In this document: in pieces, positions 57,491 through 64,000 of the stretch
Layout of the letters: every line of letters starts with the position of its first letter
Numbering within the stretch: the stretch's first letter is position 1
DNA from: Harmothoe impar
Taxonomy: Eukaryota > Annelida > Polychaeta > Phyllodocida > Polynoidae
NCBI GenBank assembly: GCA_947462335.1
Contig: OX381707.1
Coordinates: forward strand, 67,164,816 to 67,228,815
DNA length: 64,000 nt
Direction: 5' to 3'
Notes under the pieces: generated by a model
What the model saw: only the letters and a program-made list of their open reading frames with translations
Database searches by the model: none
Told to the model about the DNA's origin: nothing
Translations under genes and position numbers: made by a program

Positions 57491-60400
57491 CATATTCTTT
57501 TAACTACCGGGTAGTATATCTAGAAGATTGACAATGACCGCCAGTCTAGTATTTTGAATATACTTGTTGGTTGACATTTCCATCATGAGTTCCGGTGAAA
57601 CGACATGTTTGGTGGGGGGGGGGGGGACTTATAGCATAGCCCAACGAGGTCCACATCCATGGATAACCATACAAATATATGTATAAATGGTAACGCCGCT
57701 ATAGGGCAATAACTAAGCAGAAAAGGAAAGCTACATTGTCAGCTACATAGGTAGTATTGTTGAGGTGACGACTATCAAAGAGACCTTCGTGGAACTCTTT
57801 ATGACGCGTAAAGCCTTCCAGACGCTAAAGGGCAGCGTTATACCAGAGACCTACATAGAGATCTATGTAGATCTTTGGTTATACTAAGTGAACCACTGTA
57901 TAGACCATCTAGCACATAATCTAGCAGTAGACATTGTTGCCATTTGATTTACCCTTTAACAATAATACCCTCCCCCTATTCATTAGTCATGCATTTCAAA
58001 TGTTTAACTATGCCCGCCAATTTTGAAAACATTGGAACATTCAATTGTGGAAAACTGGAGAAAACAGGAAGCAGTGGGAAAAGGAAACTACAGAGAACAG
58101 TAGAATGAAATAAAGTCAAAGTGCACGGGTGAGATTTCTGTCTATAGACTGCAACACACTATAAGAAAATGGTAACCTTTAGCGCTGATTTGTCAGACAT
58201 TCCTCCCAACCAAAGGTCACTACGAGTGATATTTGCTTTGAACCCCTCCTCTCAGACTCCTGGCAGCAGGGAGGGCAACTATATGATGACTGCCGCTGTC
58301 TTCTTTGTTCTAAAAGTCTGTGATCTTTGGAGTGTATGCCTTCTGTAATTGTGGATATAGAACAAAGGACTCTGGTGGCATCAAGTGGGTCAATGATAAA
58401 ACCTAGAAACTGCTTAATACAGACTGCCTCAATATGTAGCCCCCATGCAAAACTGTATTTGGTGTTTCTAGGCTGCTGCTGGTCACGCCCATGTACCCTG
58501 GTTGGGCGAATAAAGGCTGCAGGTTTGGGCGTGGTCCCTATTGCCGAGCTGCATGCTTTTGTGCAGTGGAGCCTTGCAGTGAGAATACTGGGTTGATGGA
58601 AAGGGGGAGGGGGCTGCAGGGAGTAGACCATTAAATATTAACTCCCCTGTGGTCCTCCCTGGCACTGGATGCAGGCCTGTTTAATGCTACTTCTCCAGGG
58701 GCTGCTGCTGCTGTTGTTGTTGGTTGTCGTCCTCTGGTTGGTAGCAGACAGGAGGAGCCCCCACCCCATAGGCCTAGCCTTCTCCAGGAGGTGAAGGGTG
58801 GCAACCAGTGAAACACCACTGATGTTATGTCAACGAGCAAGTGTTTAGGTCATTGAGCTCAAAAATAATGGACTCTCGCATTTGAAAAAAAACACGAAAC
58901 ACGAGCAAGAATTGCAATGCTTAGAACCATTCAGCCCAAGAAACACCTGAAAGTGTATCTTTTCAGGCCTGAATGGGGTTTCCAAGGTTAAATATGGGAC
59001 TGCTTGTACTTCTTCTATGTAGGTGAATAAAGCCCATGTGCTGTCATGTTACACTGTAGGGTAGTCATGTTCACGACTATGTGGGTACCTACAATGTATT
59101 TCATCATGTACTATATGATATGACGTATCGGACACTGTCTATTGCAGTATGCCTGTGTCGGGTGGTTTACTATAGTCCACGTTGAAACTGGGTCCTATAG
59201 CCGTTGATATAGGAGAAGGTTAAGATATGCAGGCTTGTCACGGAGACAAAGGATAGGTTCAACGGCCGAAGGCACTCTCCCAGTGGCCATTGAACCCACA
59301 CGCCACTGGAGGAGCAATGCCCTGGTAAGGCTTGCCGATCAATAGCAATTTGTTCTGTCCCTTCCTGCAGTGGCAACCCAAGTTTCTAACCTGCCCGAGG
59401 CCACTGCCCTTTGTTCAAAGACGACGTGTTAAATCCATGCACGATTTCCTCTGCTAACAAGTCTAACAGCCTAATTGCAACTTTTCACAGACATTCCTTA
59501 TATGAATGACATGCAATCAACGCTATAATGATAGAATAAACACCTGCAGTTCTGTCTTTGGGGTTAAACCCTGAAAGGTGTACATGATGTATTATCAGCT
59601 GATCTCACCCACCACCCACTGTGTGGCTTATGGGTGTGTTACCCACTTTAAAATAACGTCCCTGTGCTGCAGGTGTAAGTGTATCCTGACTGATGATATT
59701 AACATTAAGCTGTGTCTGACTGGATGAGACCCCTGCTGGCAGCTCCATCGAGTTGTGCCCCGTGAAGAATGTCATTATGTGCGGGTTGTGGCAGCTTCTG
59801 CTATCAGGAATGTGGGTAAATGGGTTGGCTTGGGTTCTATACACTCATCTCTCATACTGAGACACCCAGTAGCTGAGTTGTGGGACTGGCTGCTGGTCTA
59901 TGGGGAACGTTCACAAACTATGTCACCGGCTAGGCCTAAGGGGGTTTGGGGAAGGGTCTTAAGATTAAGTGACGACACATGATCTGGGACCTACATTTCT
60001 AGTTTAATTTACCATGGAATCTATCATGGTAGGTATTGGGTCTCTTTCATACAGCCTCCATCGGGAGATTAGGTAATGCGATAAAATAGACATGTTCTGA
60101 ATAAACATAATGTTTTTGATGTAACACAAAACTGTTATCACAGACAGGGAGCTGGACTTAGGACTGATCTGTTTTCAATTGTTCATATCAGAGTAAATAC
60201 GAGACAAAGATATATATATGTACCTGACTTCACAGTATTACACATGAGATAAACATTAATTGGGTTTACGGTTTGGCTATGAATAAGTAGATGACACTAT
60301 GGTTGTGGTGCATCTTGTTATCATGTGTGACCTTCTCTAGGCTCTAGCCAGGTCTGTGTATAGCAAAGTCATGTTGTGGGGTCATGTGGTGTAAAGTTGT

Positions 60401-61660
60401 ACCCGGACGCCGCTGGCAGCACACCAACTGTCCTTGGCGCTGTCCCAAGGCTGTGGTAGAGACTTTGCACCCTGTACATACTACATAATGTGACGTACAG
60501 CCTACACAGACAGCTACATACAGCAGGGGGTGGGGGTTCTGAAAGAAAAACAGAAGTCCTTACATAAAGCCGGTACATGTAGTAAGTACATGGAGGCTTT
60601 ATACCCCCTTGCTCTCGTCATAAATCAAAGTAAATAGCAGGCTTTTGGTGTGGAGCCAAAGTAGAGCTGATTTCCCAGAAGGTGTTTTTGGCAATGATTG
60701 CCGTCATTAATGTCACTCATTGAGATAAGTATCGGGGAGTAGTGTTCGCAGGATTCTTTGTGGTGATTTTAGAGGTTATTCTAAGTTCACATTGCGCAAT
60801 GCCTGTGTGTTTGTTTGGCTGCTTTTAGTAGGAATCTAAGGATTAAGAGCCAAATTGCTGATTCTAATTTTGTTACAGCCCTGAAGGTATTACACTAGCA
60901 TTTTACATTTTCATTTTCACTTCTACATGTATATAATCCTAGGCTTAGACAGATTTCTGATTAGCGTGTATATGTGCAAGGCACAAGCCCAGGGGCACAA
61001 CTTTAGCGGTTATTTTTTTTACCCAATGCAAACATTGAACAGAAGAACAGATGCTCATTGTGCTACAATCGTACTGGTATCTAAAACGGTAGTGGTGGTA
61101 GAGATAGTGGAGAGAAGGGGGAGGTCCACTGCTGATAACACCAACAGTGTGCTAGCATTACCTGACCTCTACTCGCCGACACCAGCACACAACAACAACA
61201 AGGAGCAGGATGTGGTCGTGCAGGTTGCTGCTGGTCCTGGGTCTCTGTGGTGGAACTACACAGGCAACGTTCACAAATGATGTCACCTATTTTGTTACCT
61301 TTTTCAACACCCCTACCTTTTCAACACCTCGTAATCTTCGGCCAATTGGCTACAGATACATGTATGGCCTGGGCCGGGCTCACGTTACGTGAAAGTCTGA
61401 AATACCCATCAACTCCTAGGTGGTGACATTATTTGTGAAGGTTCCCCAGAGGGCTGCTGCTGCTGCTGTTGGTGGTGCAGCTGTTAGCTGTGAGAGTGTG
61501 TCTGAGAGGCCACTTTGGGTCGTGTTTATTGTGACAGTGACACATTACAGCAGCAGCAGCACAGCCCGGACCTGTCCCACTGAGGGCACTACTCCTCCAC
61601 AGACACAGGGATAAAGCAGGACTCGCAGCTCTAACCCTGCCCTGAGTAGTTCAGGGCCAG
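57491..61660 (+). other. Intron 1; no gene seen
   Basis: The longest frame of the window (58179-58631, minus strand, 150 codons) has no recognisable domain and no splice context. G run at 57614-57626. Confidence 0.4.
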
Positions 61661-61790
61661 ACCCAGCAATTCGAAAGTAGGGGGGGGGGGGGGGTCCACC
61701 AAACAAGTACCGAAAAGCGTCGCACCATGAGACATATACATTGAAATCTTGAAATAAAATCCACATCCCCTCTCTGGATTCGCCCCTGCA
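61661..61790. repeat. Dispersed repeat, related to 16730-16830
   Basis: G run at 61681-61694, then CCACCAAACAAGTACC and AAAGCGTCGCACCATGAGAC. Compare 16755-16800. Confidence 0.5.
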
Positions 61791-64000
61791 ATTTGATAGC
61801 TCCCAAGTTAAACTGTGGTAGGGAACAATCGGTGGAAATGCCGTTTTGATTATTAATTAAGGATTGTCGAAACTGGATTATGCTATAATATATGGGGTGA
61901 TAACATCCAATATCCAAACTGGAGATGTATCATTTGTATGACATGAACTCGCCCATCGCTATTTCTGAGGTCAGGTTATGCTTTCATGGTGACCTGTACA
62001 GTAAACATGTTGTGTAAAAAGATACACCTTGTGACCCCATTGTACTAACGGCGATAATGAGTAAAGGAAGGCATTGATTTATGCATTCATCCAAAATTAG
62101 CAGTAGTTCTCAGAAATCAGAATTCAACCAAATTGAACACCGACTGCTGCACCACTAATTCATACCTCCCCCTGCAGGTTTAATGTTACTAATAGACCCG
62201 CCGGTAGGCTTACTACAGGCACTGCCAGTCCATGTAATATTAAATAACCAATGTTTCACTGGGCCCGGAAATTACTTCCGACTGACCCAGTTCCTGGAAA
62301 TGCATGTATTAATAATTATGGAGTAGGGATCTTCTCCCTCGGCAGTCCTCGCTGCTGTCAGCATGCAGCGCATGTGCCAGTGTTCGGCTTAGGTGTGACA
62401 CATCCAGGGATATTTTGCAGAGCGCTATGGAACTAGGGCAGTGACAATGACGCTGTCATATTGAGCCAGGGTACGGTATCTGGTAATCTCTACAGGTGGG
62501 AAGCTTTTTGCGCTTGCCATCGTCCAGTTTTGTGAATTGTGGATTCATAATTGGAGGCTTGACTGCATGGCTCTCATCATACCAAAGAAATATGTTATAT
62601 GTGGGTTATAAGAAAATGCCTTTTATTAATGAAATTATGTAGTTGCAGTTGTGTTGATTTTCTTGGGAGAGTGGTGTGAAGTGATCCTCAGTTGTAGGAA
62701 CATGTAACAGGGGCCTCGATTAGTAACTAGCATTTAAAAGAATTTTTATTTGAATTTTGTGTAATTGAGCATCAATAAAATAAAAAAAACATTCAGTTCA
62801 TTGGAACTGTCCAACTGCCCATTTGCCTCAAACGAACACACACAATCTGCTGGGTAGGCTTGTTGTTTGGAAGTCTGTGAATCTGAAAACTGAAACTCAA
62901 CTGGAAATCACGGAATTATAAATTGATTCAGTAAAATGCTATGGGAATTTAGTGCACCCGTAGACTAGCCGCATGCACTTACAGTCGACACTGTTGGGTT
63001 GCAATACCATGAGCTGTACATGGGTATACACGCATGCAGGATTGGTGCTGGGTAGAGCTGCTAGGGACCCTGGAGCCTCATCTGACCATTGTAATGGAGG
63101 CCTTAATGTGGGTGTTGTGTCGGCTCGTACAGTTTATTGTCCACCTATCATAGCGTGCCCTGATTTATGTCACTCTGTAACGCGCCTCCCATTGTCGTTA
63201 TTACCATCAGATGGCCATGTACAGCTCAGAGCTGCTCCCCACCACCATGCAGTGAGCTGCTCAATGCACTGCTGCTGCCAATACTGGGGTTCTGTATAAT
63301 AATGTCTACCATAGGCATCCATAATGCTGGACATGTATATTTAACTGGACAGAAACACTGCTGAGGTGAGGGTGGGAATGGACTGTGATAATGATTTTGA
63401 ATGATTAATGAGTAGATCACTGTACAACTAAAGCATGATGCATTTGTTTTGGTCCAAGTCCTTAATGTCCCTTTGTAACATGGGCGTGGCAATGTCTTCA
63501 AATTTGGTTATTCAAATAATTTTGGGCCTTTTTGGTGTGAAATTTACCATGTTTAAAGCTGCCTTCTCACCGATTAACGACTGTGCTGGTTACAAACTAG
63601 AGGAGAACAGCGACCTATGATGAGACTGTCGCTTTAAGCCTTTTCCTGCTGTCCCCACGCCCGGACCACGGCCCATTGTACCAGGTAATGAAATGGGATA
63701 AACTGTTTCCTGTCCCATGTCAGGAGAGGTAATATGTGGCGGCTCTTGTCGGTCCAAATAAGGAGACGTGTTAATGTCGTCTCACTCCCATACAGCTCTT
63801 CAACCTTTTCGTAATCCGAGATGGTAAACAGCTCATGAAAATGAAATAATCCAGTCTGAAGGACCGTTAATCATGTTTTCTCTGTCTGGATTAAGGAAAT
63901 GGGTCCATGGGTCAGTGACTTCTAACGCTATAGTTTTATTGTATATAAGTTTCTTCATTGACAGAAAAAGCTTTTTGGGTAAATAAGAGTTTGAACAGAC
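61791..64000 (+). other. Intron 1 to window end; no gene seen
   Basis: Non-coding. A perfect CArG-type CCAAATAAGG lies at 63754-63763. No exon was recognised before the window ends. Confidence 0.4.

Noticed and set aside
58179..58631. 150-codon minus-strand frame, the longest in the window
   Set aside because: No domain, signal or splice context. The composition is uneven (P-, Q- and R-rich patches), and a frame of this length is possible by chance in 64 kb.
63754..63763. Perfect CArG box CCAAATAAGG
   Set aside because: A single 10-mer is expected by chance at this scale, and no companion sites were seen.

Overview
This window is animal genomic DNA, not bacterial. Coding density is near zero: the longest open frame is about 150 codons and looks spurious. 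The sequence is full of short inverted-terminal-repeat elements, long G or C homopolymers and palindromes such as TACATGTA and TACCGGTA. One good vertebrate-like coding exon is present. An invertebrate, probably a marine lophotrochozoan or invertebrate deuterostome, fits best; this is inference from composition and repeats only.

Layout. Bases 1-3500 are upstream DNA with small transposons. About 3500-4064 is a promoter-like stretch with a CRE palindrome, ATGGCGG motifs and a short uORF. Bases 4065-4220 encode 52 residues that I read as the first coding exon of a KDM3/JMJD1C-type histone demethylase; it ends in a consensus donor (GTAAGA) at 4221. I found no second exon, so 4221-64000 is best read as the start of a very long first intron. 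Two sites on the same strand, near 20188 and 54692, have a polypyrimidine tract, AG and an immediate GTAAGT. That is the form of recursive (ratchet) splice sites and fits a giant intron.

The intron is a transposon landscape: a hAT-like MITE (5356-5796), an inverted-repeat element carrying a SAP-like ORF (10972-11865), a GCATGATGCAT-rich MITE family (several copies), two copies of a TGTGCC...GGCACA MITE (40373-40597, 50864-51109), a pogo/Tigger-like MITE nested in another MITE (51942-52087), and a 1.07 kb element made of degenerate CAGTA/TACTG repeats (56420-57490).

The main finding is a 9.55 kb element at 24905-34455. It has about 710 bp terminal inverted repeats that begin AG and end CT, and a perfect 6 bp target duplication (AGCAAC). 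These are hallmarks of Polinton/Maverick elements, the virus-like DNA transposons. No polymerase, integrase, ATPase or capsid gene could be recognised. The TIRs carry an ordered array of CCAAT, E2F-type, CACGTG E-box and ETS sites, resembling a proliferation-responsive viral promoter/origin. The interior holds decayed, partly duplicated unknown coding frames, tRNA-like T-arm motifs, two related MITEs, a CAG/AGC-rich tract and a 290 bp fold-back. It sits inside an older MITE copy whose two halves flank it.
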